A stretch of 64,000 bases of DNA, taken from positions 1-64,000 of the forward strand of contig CAJUFP010000012.1 of assembly GCA_910585645.1 (NCBI GenBank), in the 5' to 3' direction. Source of the stretch: an uncultured Hungatella sp. (GTDB lineage Bacteria > Bacillota > Clostridia > Lachnospirales > Lachnospiraceae). Below, piece after piece: positions 1-8,313 of this stretch. A program made the position numbers and the translations under genes. A model generated the notes under the pieces. The model did not search any database and was not told the DNA's origin. It saw only the letters and a list, made by a program, of their open reading frames with translations. Every line of letters begins with the position of its first letter. Within the stretch, counting starts at the first letter, position 1.

Positions 1-80
1 GCATATCTGAACCCGAACGGCACACAGCCTCCCTTCCCTCCCTGGCTCCACGACTCCCCCGCCCATTGCTCACTCAATTA
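1..80. repeat. Palindromic interspersed element, copy A (truncated by window edge)
   Basis: Only one arm is inside the window. Positions 49-80 (CACGACTCCCCCGCCCATTG followed by CTCACTCAATTA) are identical, in reverse complement, to the left arm of the element at 42952-43060. The stretch CCCTTCCCTCCCTGG just before it matches the reverse complement of the loop side of the copy at 61038-61145. It lies about 35 bases beyond the stop codon of the glycosyltransferase gene, the same 3' position the other two copies occupy. The other arm would lie outside the window. Confidence 0.7.
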
Positions 81-114
81 CATATCAATTTCATTCCCCT
101 GTGAATCGTATCCG

Positions 115-1113
115 TTACCTGCACGCTTCCTCCCCCTCATCCCCGCCAGCATATTCCCCCAGCCGCTCCCGCACAAGATACCTTGGTCTGCCTGTCACTT
201 CCCTCCATATCCGCACAACATACTGCCCCACCGCGCCAATCCCCATAAGCACTAATCCGGCCGCCGCCCATATGGTCCCAAGGATCTGCCTTACCCCCGG
301 CTCTCTTCCCGCAGTGTACAAAAGATAACCCCCCGCCGCCAAAAACAGCCCAATCCCGAGAAAAAAAATTAGATGGATGGGCGCGGCGCTAAAGGACACC
401 ACCCCGTCCATGGCAAACCGCATCATACTCTTTACGGAATATTTGCTCCTGCCCCGCCTTCTGGGTCGCCTGTCAAAGATCACCTGGGCTGATGGAAATC
501 CCAGAAGCGGCGCCAGACCCCGCAGGAAAGGCCGGTTCTCCCCAAACAGGCTCAAAGCCTCCATGGCCTCCCGGCTCATAAGGCGGAAGTCCCCGCAGTC
601 CTTTGGCATAGGAACTCCCAAAGCTTTCATAAACCGGTAAAAGCCAAAGGCAGAGGCTCTCTTAAACAGCCCCTCTCCCCTCCGGCTTTTGCGCACCCCG
701 TACACAATGTCATTGCCCTCATAAAATTTCTCCACCATGGCCGGGATAAGGGCCGGGTCATCCTGAAGATCCGCGTCCATGGAAATACTCATATGGCAGC
801 AGTCTTTTGCCTCCATAAGCCCGGCGTACAGGGCGTTCTGGTGGCCCGCGTTGGTCCGCAGCCTCAAACCGCTGACAAGAGGGCTGGACTTTCCAAGCTT
901 TTCAAGGATCTCCCAGGTCCTGTCCCCGGAACCGTCGTCCACAAACAGGATACGGCTTTTTGGCCCGATCAACCCTGTGTCTGTCATGGCTGTCATGACG
1001 GTCAGAAGCTCCCTGGCCGTCTCCTCCAACACCTCCTCCTCGTTAAAACAGGGGATCACCAGGTACAGGATGGCAGGAAGAGCTTTTTCTCTCTTTTGAT
1101 CTTTGCTTCCCAT
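115..1113 (-). CDS. Family 2 glycosyltransferase, polyprenyl-phosphate sugar synthase type (GtrB/DPM1-like)
   Basis: A 332-residue membrane-attached glycosyltransferase. The GT-A N-terminus shows VIPCFNEEEVLEE (about residues 18-30), FVDDGSGD and the MDADLQDDP metal/nucleotide-sugar motif (D-x-D near residue 115). Two hydrophobic segments near residues 240-295 anchor it to the membrane, as in GtrB, YkcC and dolichol-phosphate mannose synthases. These enzymes move a sugar from a nucleotide donor onto undecaprenyl phosphate on the inner face of the membrane. The start is supported by GGGGAGGAG a few bases upstream, inside the 3' end of the cyclase gene, 4 nt away. With the PMT-type gene four genes upstream it forms a plausible O-mannosylation pair. 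The sugar specificity is inferred. Confidence 0.88.
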   Translation of the reverse strand: MGSKDQKREKALPAILYLVIPCFNEEEVLEETARELLTVMTAMTDTGLIGPKSRILFVDDGSGDRTWEILEKLGKSSPLVSGLRLRTNAGHQNALYAGLMEAKDCCHMSISMDADLQDDPALIPAMVEKFYEGNDIVYGVRKSRRGEGLFKRASAFGFYRFMKALGVPMPKDCGDFRLMSREAMEALSLFGENRPFLRGLAPLLGFPSAQVIFDRRPRRRGRSKYSVKSMMRFAMDGVVSFSAAPIHLIFFLGIGLFLAAGGYLLYTAGREPGVRQILGTIWAAAGLVLMGIGAVGQYVVRIWREVTGRPRYLVRERLGEYAGGDEGEEACR

Positions 1114-1116
1114 GGC

Positions 1117-2961
1117 TCACATCTCCTCCCCGGAATCCCCATCTCCGCAGATTCCCTCCACCCGGTACACCTCCGACTCTCCGGCAATGCCCTTTAAGCT
1201 CCGCTTTCCCAGGCTTGTCACCTTTATCCTGCCTTTCAGCCTGTCATACACCGCCTGGCTGATGACCACCTCCCCGGCCTTCGCCTGGCCCTCCAGCCGG
1301 GCCGCCACATTGACCGTGTTGCCGATGGCCGTGTAGTCCATGCGGGACGAAGTTCCGATGTTGCCCACAACCGCCTCCCCACAGTTGATGCCCACGCCAA
1401 ACCCTACCTTTTTGTCCGTCACCGCCTCCAGCTCTTTCTCCATCTCCTTAGCCGCTGCCGCCATGTCAAGCCCTGTCTTCACGGCCCGAAACACGTAGTC
1501 GTCCAGATCCAGAGGGGCGTTGTACACAGCCATGGTGGCGTCGCCGATAAATTTGTCCACAGTTCCCTGGTTGTCAAATACAGCCTTCGTTGTCAGCTCC
1601 AGGTAGCGGTTTAGGATCTCCACCACCTTTTCCGGCGGCAGGGATTCCGACAGAGGCGTAAACCCCCGGATATCCACAAACAGGACAGCCACATCCTTTT
1701 TCTGGCCTCCCAGCTTCAGGGCCTCCTCGCCGCCCTTCACAATACTCATGGCCACTTCCTTTGACACATATTTCCCGAAAATGCCCTCCAGCCGCTTTTT
1801 GGCTTTCCGCTCTCCCACATAGCGGATCCCCACGTGGAAACCGTAGAGGATCATGGGGCATATGACTGGGTACAAAAGAGGCAGCACATAACCTTGTTCA
1901 TAGGCATATCCCGCCCCTGCCCAGTAAACTGCCACAATGCCAACAGTCAGCGGCAGGGATACGACGATGCGGCCAATGGAAAGACACAGAAGCACAGCAG
2001 CCATAACCGCCGCTGTCAGCAGAAGGCCTGTAACCTTTCCCGCCTCCTGTTTCTGGTTATTGTCCAAAAAGGTCTGAAGGATATTGGCGTGGATCTCCAC
2101 ACCGTACATAGGCACATTGGGGTTTACCGCCGTGTAATAGGCATCCATCATGCCCGTGGTGTAGGGGCCTGCCAGGACAATGGCTCCGGCAAACATCTCC
2201 GCCGGGATTTCCCCGCTTACCACCTTGGAAAACGACAGGCCGGCAGTCTCGGACCCGTAGAAATCATAGGGCAGCCCCGCAAAGTCTACATAACCTCCGG
2301 ACGCCCCCTCCTCCACACAAACAGGCAGCTGGCCCATGTATTTGCGGTAAACCTCCGCGGCAAAGCTGTACTCCCTCTTCCCCTCCCCGGTGGTAATGCT
2401 GTACAGACTGTGCCTTACAATGCCGTCGTCATCCACAGGCACATTGCTGAATCCGTAGGTTACATGGTCTCTCAGGGCTTCGTAAGGCGTCTCGTAGGTT
2501 ACCACAGACTCTTTTGTGGAAAACGCGCCATCCCCCTGCTCCTCCACCTGTCTGCCAAAGGAGGCGTAGGAGGTTGTCACTACATTGTCAACCAGGGAGG
2601 CGGCATCTGCCAAAGCTTTGTCCGTCTCCTCATCGCTCTCCCCGAAAAATCCGATATCCAGGCCAATGACCCCGGGAGCCGTGTCCGGGTCCTGATTGAG
2701 GACTCTCAAAAGATCCGCTGTCCCTCTGCGGCTCCAGTTCTGCCAGGAGCCGTACTCCATCATGGTCTCCTCGTCGATCCCAATAACATAGATATCCGGG
2801 CTTACCAGCCCTCCCTTCTGATAATGGTAATCCTGAAACCGCCAGTCCGCGGAGCTTAAAAAGCCTCCTGCGTAAGCCCCCAGAAGAAGGAGACAGGGAA
2901 TGAAGAGCAGCCATGGAGATCGTTCCAGGCTTTGATGTTTTCTGCCATTTTGTCTTTTCAT
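1117..2961 (-). CDS. CHASE2-domain class III adenylate cyclase
   Basis: A membrane-bound cyclase of 614 residues from the chosen start (ATG at 2961, preceded by GAAAGGACGG). An in-frame start at 3042 exists but lies in a hairpin. The N-terminal membrane segment precedes an extracytoplasmic CHASE2 sensor (DWRFQDY through FAGAIVLAGPY), then three closely spaced membrane helices, then a class III cyclase domain. Catalytic features seen are FVDIRGFT (first metal Asp), DKFIGDATMAVYNAP (second metal Asp and the Lys that favours adenine), MDYTAIGN (adenine-selecting Asp) and NVAARLE (transition-state Asn/Arg). It should therefore make cAMP from ATP. A phosphatase with a complete cNMP-binding domain is encoded in the same strand block (8314-9486), which suggests an effector. 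The CHASE2 ligand is unknown. Confidence 0.9.
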   Translation of the reverse strand: MKRQNGRKHQSLERSPWLLFIPCLLLLGAYAGGFLSSADWRFQDYHYQKGGLVSPDIYVIGIDEETMMEYGSWQNWSRRGTADLLRVLNQDPDTAPGVIGLDIGFFGESDEETDKALADAASLVDNVVTTSYASFGRQVEEQGDGAFSTKESVVTYETPYEALRDHVTYGFSNVPVDDDGIVRHSLYSITTGEGKREYSFAAEVYRKYMGQLPVCVEEGASGGYVDFAGLPYDFYGSETAGLSFSKVVSGEIPAEMFAGAIVLAGPYTTGMMDAYYTAVNPNVPMYGVEIHANILQTFLDNNQKQEAGKVTGLLLTAAVMAAVLLCLSIGRIVVSLPLTVGIVAVYWAGAGYAYEQGYVLPLLYPVICPMILYGFHVGIRYVGERKAKKRLEGIFGKYVSKEVAMSIVKGGEEALKLGGQKKDVAVLFVDIRGFTPLSESLPPEKVVEILNRYLELTTKAVFDNQGTVDKFIGDATMAVYNAPLDLDDYVFRAVKTGLDMAAAAKEMEKELEAVTDKKVGFGVGINCGEAVVGNIGTSSRMDYTAIGNTVNVAARLEGQAKAGEVVISQAVYDRLKGRIKVTSLGKRSLKGIAGESEVYRVEGICGDGDSGEEM

Positions 2962-3002
2962 ATCGGGAAATCCGTCCTTTCTTTCCTGCCTGTCATATAT
3001 TT

Positions 3003-3035
3003 GAGCCATGGAACGTCCTGATCGTTCCATGGCTC
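3003..3035. other. Perfect 13-bp inverted repeat between NHL and cyclase genes
   Basis: GAGCCATGGAACG and its exact reverse complement flank a 7-base loop (TCCTGAT). It lies in the gap between the NHL-repeat gene and the preferred cyclase start. No T-run follows on the minus strand, so a classical terminator is unlikely. An RNA hairpin that tunes or stabilises the cyclase mRNA, or an operator, is possible. Confidence 0.6.
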
Positions 3036-3063
3036 TTTCCATCCATTTCCCCAGAAGGGACTT

Positions 3064-4224
3064 CTACTGCTCTCCCAGCTCGTTAAGCCACTGATTCGGG
3101 TCAAACTCTATGGTCCGCAGAGCGCAGTTTCCTGTGTCCATGATATACAGCGTTCCATCTTCCCAGGCCACGTCGCAGGGACGGTTTAACATTCCTTCCT
3201 CACTGCTGCCGTCCAAAAATCCGGCTTCCCCATTGCCCGCGATGGTCCGCACCCGGCCTAAGGGGGATATGGCCCGCACCACATGGTTTCCTGTGTCAGC
3301 CACGATCACCACGTCCCCGGCCATGCAGATCCCCTCAGGGAACCAGAACCTGGCCGCTGCCCCGTCTCCGTCCGCGGATCCAGGCTGACGGTACTGGGTG
3401 TCCAGGTACAGTGCCTGAGCCCCGCCTGCCACAGTGGTGACCTGGCCGTCCTTTATCCTGCGTATCCTCTGGTTGCCGCTGTCAGCTACATAGACAGAGC
3501 CGTCCTCTGCCATCACCAGGGCCGTGGGCTCCATAAACAGAGCTTCCGAAACTTCGCCGTCCTTAAGCCCCGCCTGCCCCGGCACCCCGGCTACCAGGGA
3601 TGTGGCGCCGTTTCGGTCAATGACCCGGATGCAGTGGTTGCCCGTGTCAGCCACATAGATCTTTCCGCTTAACCCCTTGGCGATTCCTGACGGGTAGGAG
3701 AACTTGGCCTGGCCCGGCTTTCCCTCCTCATACCCTTCGACTCCGGTGCCGTTTAAGGTGAAAACCCAGGATTTTCCCACAATCCGGATGGCGTGATTGT
3801 TCCGGTCTGCTATGGCGATATTGCCGTTGTCCATATAGACGCAGTCAACAGGGCCGTCCAGCATGGCTCTGGAATGATTGCTGTCCATAAAAGCGCCCAG
3901 GCCGTTTCCGTAGGCATTTTCCTCCTTTCGGCTGCCTGCCGTGGTTATGACCCTCTGGCCGTTTAAACTGCGGATCAGATTGTTCTCCGTGTCAGCGATG
4001 ACAACAGCCCCGTCCTTTACATCCAGACCTGCTGGACCGGCGAAGCGGGCCTCGTTCCCCATTCCGTCTCTGTATCCATTGCCCGGCATTCCGGCTATGG
4101 TAACCAGATCTTGGTCTTCCTCTGGCTGCGCTGCCCACAAAAGACTTTGAGCGCCCCAGATGACTGTCAGCGCCATGGCAGCCAGGCATAATCCTACCGC
4201 TGATCGTTTCTTGTATCTTCCCAT
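3064..4224 (-). CDS. Secreted NHL-repeat beta-propeller protein
   Basis: A 386-residue protein starting MGRYKKRSA, with AAGGGAG placed 6 bases before the ATG at 4224. A longer in-frame extension would overlap the PMT-type gene and lacks a ribosome site. After a signal peptide (hydrophobic AAMALTVIWGAQ, cleavage near LLWAA) come about six NHL units. They are recognised by repeats such as VVIADTENNLIR, IAIADRNNHAIR, IYVADTGNHCIR, VYVADSGNQRIR, VIVADTGNHVVR and LYIMDTGNCALR. NHL propellers bind proteins, glycans or nucleic acids, and no catalytic residues are evident. It is probably an exported scaffold or ligand-binding protein. Its place between the mannosyltransferase and the CHASE2 cyclase suggests a link to the envelope sensing of this cluster, but this is inference. 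Confidence 0.88.
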   Translation of the reverse strand: MGRYKKRSAVGLCLAAMALTVIWGAQSLLWAAQPEEDQDLVTIAGMPGNGYRDGMGNEARFAGPAGLDVKDGAVVIADTENNLIRSLNGQRVITTAGSRKEENAYGNGLGAFMDSNHSRAMLDGPVDCVYMDNGNIAIADRNNHAIRIVGKSWVFTLNGTGVEGYEEGKPGQAKFSYPSGIAKGLSGKIYVADTGNHCIRVIDRNGATSLVAGVPGQAGLKDGEVSEALFMEPTALVMAEDGSVYVADSGNQRIRRIKDGQVTTVAGGAQALYLDTQYRQPGSADGDGAAARFWFPEGICMAGDVVIVADTGNHVVRAISPLGRVRTIAGNGEAGFLDGSSEEGMLNRPCDVAWEDGTLYIMDTGNCALRTIEFDPNQWLNELGEQ

Positions 4225-4274
4225 CTTAACTCCCTTCTTTAAAAAACCATTTTTGCGCCCTGGTACGGCCTTGT

Positions 4275-5939
4275 CTACCCGCTTTTCGCGAATTTCCACC
4301 CAGGAAGCCATTGAAGCCACTGAACTACATACTGCTCCTCCACCTTCATCCCGGAAATAATGGGGTAAAACATGACAAACAACACCGCGGAACATGCCAC
4401 GCATCCCGCCATGACTGCCTTCCCTTTTTTTCCGTGTTCTTCCGCCCACACCCCTGTCATCAGCGCCAGAAAGGGCAGACTGGGATAGTAATGGTAGAGA
4501 AATGTATACCTGCTGATAAAGAGCCATGGAACCAGTGGGATCCCGTAGGCAATCGCCAGAAACATTTTTCTGCCTTCCATACGGCCAGCCAGATCGTAAA
4601 GGCCCCAAAACAGTATGAGAATCCCTGCCCACCACAGTCCCGGATTGCCCATCAACACCACGATCTCTGTCTTTTTATCAGGAAATCGAACGCTGTGCAG
4701 CATAATAGGCTTTAGCATCAGAGGCCACTCATACCACTTAGACCCCTGATCATGGTCGCCTCCAACATGGGAATGATAGCGCATCATATTTACCTGATTT
4801 TCCACCACTTTCTCCAGAAATCCTTTGTCCGGGTCCCCAGGCACGTAGGGAATGTAGGACAGGAGATAAATAACCGCCGGGACGATGATGAAACATATCA
4901 CACTCACCCCGCAGAGTTTCCACAGTTCTCCCCTTGTGATCCCCTTTCGCTTAAACCTGCGGATCAAGACAGACAGCCAGATAAGAGCAAGGCCAAGGCC
5001 TCCATAAAAACCGGACCATTTGCAGGATATTGCCAGGCCGAAAAAGACCCCGGAGCCTGCAAGGAAACGCCATCCCCTGCTGCCTCTCTCATTTTCTTCA
5101 CAGTACCGATACATAAAGTAGTACATGGTTGTAGTGAACAGAACCAGAAAAGAGTCTGTCTGCCCCAGCCTGGATTCCGTAAAATGGAGGAAATCCAGGG
5201 CAAACAGGGCCACCACTGCAACTGCCATCCTTGAATCTTTCACAAGTCTTTTGGCAAATGCCCAGATGACCGCCAAAAGCAGCGCTCCCGCCGCCACCCC
5301 CGGCACCCGGTACCCAAAGGGATTGAGCCCAAAACAGACGATCCCCGCGGAGATGATCAGCTTGCCAAGAGGCGGGTGGGTATCCTCAAAGGAGACAAGG
5401 CCGTGGAGATACTCGTAGGCAGTGCGGGCAAACACGCTTTCGTCAAACACTGTCCCGGACAGAAAGGACCCATAGCCCGGATACAGAGAGCCTTCGTCAA
5501 AAAGGGCCGGATAATCGGACGCGTTGGCAGGTTCTATGGCACTGCCCCCTGTGTCTTTTATGATCAGCTCGTTTATCACCGCAGCCTCATTTGCGGTTAT
5601 CAGCTTTATGTACCTGCACCGCATATTTACCAGACTGCCATCCCACTGCCACACCCGCCTCATCTCCACATCCGGAAGGCGGACCCATGTAAGGGGAACC
5701 CCGTTTCCCACATACAGCTCAAAGACCCTTTTTTCATAATTGCCAAGATACCAGCAAAGGCTTCCCACATCCTGGGTTTCTCCCAGATCAAGAAGGATCT
5801 CCTCCCCCTGCCTGTCAGCCTGCCAGGAAGTGCCGGGGGCGTAGGGATATCCCAGCCGGAACAGGGATAAAAGCGTGTACATGGCTATGATAGCCACAGC
5901 AGCCAGGGCGCTGGGACGGGGGGTGATTTTTTGATTCAT
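4275..5939 (-). CDS. PMT/GT39-type protein O-mannosyltransferase
   Basis: A polytopic membrane glycosyltransferase of 554 residues. Helix 1 (about 11-28) is followed by a roughly 120-residue extracytoplasmic part resembling a discoidin-like sugar-binding fold. Then come the PMT signatures: DESVFARTAYEYLHG, containing the catalytic Asp-Glu, and EDTHPPLGKLII near residues 155-200. About nine further hydrophobic helices follow. GT39 enzymes transfer a sugar from polyprenyl-phosphate-mannose to Ser/Thr of proteins being exported. The start is supported by CAGAGG upstream of the ATG. The next gene in the direction of transcription is the NHL protein, and the upstream gene encodes a secreted protein with a Pro/Ser/Thr tail, a good acceptor candidate. 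The acceptor and the sugar are inferred. Confidence 0.88.
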   Translation of the reverse strand: MNQKITPRPSALAAVAIIAMYTLLSLFRLGYPYAPGTSWQADRQGEEILLDLGETQDVGSLCWYLGNYEKRVFELYVGNGVPLTWVRLPDVEMRRVWQWDGSLVNMRCRYIKLITANEAAVINELIIKDTGGSAIEPANASDYPALFDEGSLYPGYGSFLSGTVFDESVFARTAYEYLHGLVSFEDTHPPLGKLIISAGIVCFGLNPFGYRVPGVAAGALLLAVIWAFAKRLVKDSRMAVAVVALFALDFLHFTESRLGQTDSFLVLFTTTMYYFMYRYCEENERGSRGWRFLAGSGVFFGLAISCKWSGFYGGLGLALIWLSVLIRRFKRKGITRGELWKLCGVSVICFIIVPAVIYLLSYIPYVPGDPDKGFLEKVVENQVNMMRYHSHVGGDHDQGSKWYEWPLMLKPIMLHSVRFPDKKTEIVVLMGNPGLWWAGILILFWGLYDLAGRMEGRKMFLAIAYGIPLVPWLFISRYTFLYHYYPSLPFLALMTGVWAEEHGKKGKAVMAGCVACSAVLFVMFYPIISGMKVEEQYVVQWLQWLPGWKFAKSG

Positions 5940-6028
5940 TGGAAATACCTCTGTGGTTTTTTGTAAATCTCATAAAACAAATCTATAAAGCATTCTTTTT
6001 CGAACAAAAACCCCTGACAATTCCGGCT

Positions 6029-7228
6029 TTATCTTGACTGCCAATTACCATTGGAATCTATATAGCCTCCACTTGTATCTGTATCTGTAGACTCCACCGT
6101 TGGCTCTGACGAAGACGGCGGATCCACTGGGGTCGGCGGATCCGTTGATGCCGGCGGATCCACCACAGTCGGCGCATCCGTTGACGCCGGCGGATCCACC
6201 ACGGTCGGCGGCTCTGTTGACGCCGGCGGCTCCACCACAGTCGGCGGCTCCGTTGACGCCGGCGGATCTACCGCGGTCGGCGCATCTGTCTCCGGTTCAC
6301 TCCATCCTCCGCCTGATGAACTTCTCTCCTCGCTCACCGGCAGCTCCGGCTCCTTCCCGTCAACTCTCACCGAAGCCCCGCCGCTTCCCGCCGCCTGCCT
6401 GGCTGCCTCCTCCTTCTCCATCTGCTGGCGTTCCTCTGCCTCTTTCTCCCTCTCCAGCTCCTCCAACCGCGCCAGATACTCATCCGAGACCACAGGGCCT
6501 CCTAACCCGATCGCGGACAGCTCCAGCCGATCCTGCTGTTCCAACACTGCCTCCATCCCTCCGACAGACAGCTCATGCCACTGAAACGTACTCACAGGCG
6601 AGAGTACCACATCCTTTCCCCCCGCAGCCCCGCTGACCTGAGCGGCATTTGGCGCCAATTTAACGGTATGGTTAGCGCCTTCACTCACGGTCACAGTCTG
6701 CCCCTCATTTACAGTAATACTCTCTGTTCCGCACATCAAGTTAACCTTCCCCTCCAACAGGTATAATGTGGTAATATCCCCGTCAGATTTCAGCACCCCG
6801 CTGGTTCCCCGGATGCTCATGGAAGTCTGAGCCGCGTCAAAGGTCATTTCCTCCCCTGCTTTCAGAGGTTTATCTACATTAAAGAAGATCTCCCCGCTTT
6901 TCAGCGTGATCTTTAAGGACTTGGACGTTGCCTTGGTAATCTCCACCTGAGTGTTGCTGTCCAGCCTTATGGTCTTATCTTCATCCGCCGCCACGTAGAC
7001 GCTTGTGAGGGCCCCGGTCCGGATCTTGGTGCCCTGTCCCAGAGGCATCCCGGCAGCGGCCTTCACCTCCTTGCCCGCCCCCTTTATCACGTAGGCCTCA
7101 TCGCCGCTTACAGACAGCACGGAAAATGTTCTGCTCTGGGCCGACTCCTGGGCCATTGACATCAGGTTCGACCCTAAAAGAGCTGCTGCCAGCGACACCA
7201 CTAACAATTTCTTCCATTGAATTCTCAT
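6029..7228 (-). CDS. Secreted FecR-domain protein with Pro/Ser/Thr repeat tail
   Basis: A 399-residue exported protein with a signal peptide (KKLLVVSLAAALLGSNLMSMAQ) followed by a FecR-type domain at about residues 35-200. Typical FecR features are LGQGTKIRTGALTSVYV, LDSNTQVEI, LKSGEIFFNV and SIRGTSGVL. Next comes a charged coiled-coil-like stretch (LARLEELEREKEAEERQQ, about 255-285). The C-terminal tail holds 12-residue repeats of the form VDPPASTEPPT. No TonB-type partner or sigma factor lies nearby, so this is not classical iron-siderophore signalling. Stand-alone FecR domains of this kind usually act as envelope ligand or scaffold proteins. The tail resembles an O-glycosylated mucin-like linker, and the next gene downstream encodes a PMT-type O-mannosyltransferase. 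The start codon overlaps the stop of the MBL-fold gene (ATGA), so translation is probably coupled. Confidence 0.85.
   Translation of the reverse strand: MRIQWKKLLVVSLAAALLGSNLMSMAQESAQSRTFSVLSVSGDEAYVIKGAGKEVKAAAGMPLGQGTKIRTGALTSVYVAADEDKTIRLDSNTQVEITKATSKSLKITLKSGEIFFNVDKPLKAGEEMTFDAAQTSMSIRGTSGVLKSDGDITTLYLLEGKVNLMCGTESITVNEGQTVTVSEGANHTVKLAPNAAQVSGAAGGKDVVLSPVSTFQWHELSVGGMEAVLEQQDRLELSAIGLGGPVVSDEYLARLEELEREKEAEERQQMEKEEAARQAAGSGGASVRVDGKEPELPVSEERSSSGGGWSEPETDAPTAVDPPASTEPPTVVEPPASTEPPTVVDPPASTDAPTVVDPPASTDPPTPVDPPSSSEPTVESTDTDTSGGYIDSNGNWQSR
6112..6285. repeat. 36-bp in-frame repeats coding the PPAST tail
   Basis: About five imperfect 36-base units encode VVDPPASTEPPT-like dodecapeptides near the C-terminus of the FecR protein. 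The units differ mainly in third positions and at E/D and P/A exchanges. Reading frame is preserved throughout, so the array is under coding selection and is a likely site of length variation. Confidence 0.85.
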
Positions 7229-8244
7229 ACATTTCTCTCCTTCCTGTTTCCCAGAGAGATCCTCGCTCCCTCCCTGGCAAACTCCACAGGCCTTCCCCAG
7301 TCCCTGGCCTTCTCCTTAAGCTCCCTCTCCATAGCCCCAAGCTCCGTATCGGTCCTGTTCCAGTCATGGTGACAGATCGACAGATAACCGGCGTTGCACC
7401 ACTGGGCCATGGCAAGGCCCTGCTGCCAGTAGCTGTGGCCAAACCCTACATGGCGGGGGTAATTCTCCTTTGTGTAGGGGGCGTCAAAGATCAGCAGACT
7501 GCAATCTCTGGCAAACGCCCGATACTGATGCCAGAAATCCGGCGCTTCCAGGCGCTCACCTTCGCTTTCATGATCCGGACTCCCCATGGGTTCCTTCGTC
7601 TCACCTTCCCATCCGGTGTTTTGTCTCCCCGGCTCCTCCTGTGTCTCACCGCCGATCCCGCCCTCAGGGCCTCCCTGCCTCTCCCCCAGCTCGCAGTCCA
7701 GCCCGTAGACCACTGACTGCCCGCCGTATTCCAGGCGATAAATATATCCTCCGTCAGGGTGATTGGCCCTCATGGCAGAAACCCTGGCTCCGCCCTGGAG
7801 GATCCACCGGGTCTCCTGGCCCACATCATGCCACCGGATCCCGGCTGTCACCCTGTCCACAGCCACCGGCCAGTAGGGCGGACCTAATACCCTGGAAAGC
7901 CTCTGTCCAAACCCCTCCCCCGCCCATGCCGGGCCGAAGAACTCCACAAAAGCCCCCTTGCGAAACAGGCAGGGCAGCAGCGGGATCCCCGCCACATGGT
8001 CCAGATGAACATGGCTCACAAACACAAACAGCGGATCCGTCCGGTTCCACTCCCCCCGCTCTATGGCCGCCTCCAGGCTTTTTCCGAAAGCCGCCATGCC
8101 TGTTCCCCCGTCAAAAACCGCGATTCCATGCTTCCACCTCACTGACACGCAGCTGGTATTTCCCCCAAACTCCATACGGTCCGGAAATGGAGCCGCCAAC
8201 GAGCCTCTGGTCCCCCAGAACTTTACCTCCAACCCATCATCCAT
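7225..8244 (-). CDS. Metallo-beta-lactamase-fold hydrolase
   Basis: A cytoplasmic 339-residue protein. It starts LEVKFWGTRGS and then GGNTSCV, which is typical of MBL phosphodiesterase or RNase-Z-like branches. The Zn motif is VSHVHLDHVAG (H-x-H-x-D-H). Further ligands are probably the His in ANHPDGG, the Asp in VYGLDCE, and the conserved C-terminal HVGFGHSYWQQG and SICHHDWNRTD. I chose the ATG at 8244 because AAAGGAG precedes it at proper spacing; a GTG at 8304 overlaps its own ribosome site. A roughly 60-residue Gly/Glu-rich insertion interrupts the fold near residues 210-260. The gene sits between a cNMP-controlled phosphatase and a FecR protein. Similar MBL proteins cleave cyclic or nucleotide phosphodiesters, so cAMP turnover is an attractive but unproven role. 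Confidence 0.85.
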   Translation of the reverse strand: MDDGLEVKFWGTRGSLAAPFPDRMEFGGNTSCVSVRWKHGIAVFDGGTGMAAFGKSLEAAIERGEWNRTDPLFVFVSHVHLDHVAGIPLLPCLFRKGAFVEFFGPAWAGEGFGQRLSRVLGPPYWPVAVDRVTAGIRWHDVGQETRWILQGGARVSAMRANHPDGGYIYRLEYGGQSVVYGLDCELGERQGGPEGGIGGETQEEPGRQNTGWEGETKEPMGSPDHESEGERLEAPDFWHQYRAFARDCSLLIFDAPYTKENYPRHVGFGHSYWQQGLAMAQWCNAGYLSICHHDWNRTDTELGAMERELKEKARDWGRPVEFAREGARISLGNRKERNV

Positions 8245-8313
8245 ACACTGCCTGCTCCTTTCCGTTGAGGCTGACCCCAACCGTCTGTAAACATTCCCTC
8301 TCACTCCTTTCCC

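Noticed and set aside
3003..3035. Rho-independent terminator between NHL and cyclase genes
   Set aside because: The stem is perfect but no T-run follows on the minus strand, so it is listed only as an inverted repeat.
4225..4635. 137-residue N-terminal extension of the NHL-repeat protein
   Set aside because: It overlaps the end of the mannosyltransferase gene. The ATG at 4224 is followed by a signal peptide and preceded by AAGGGAG.
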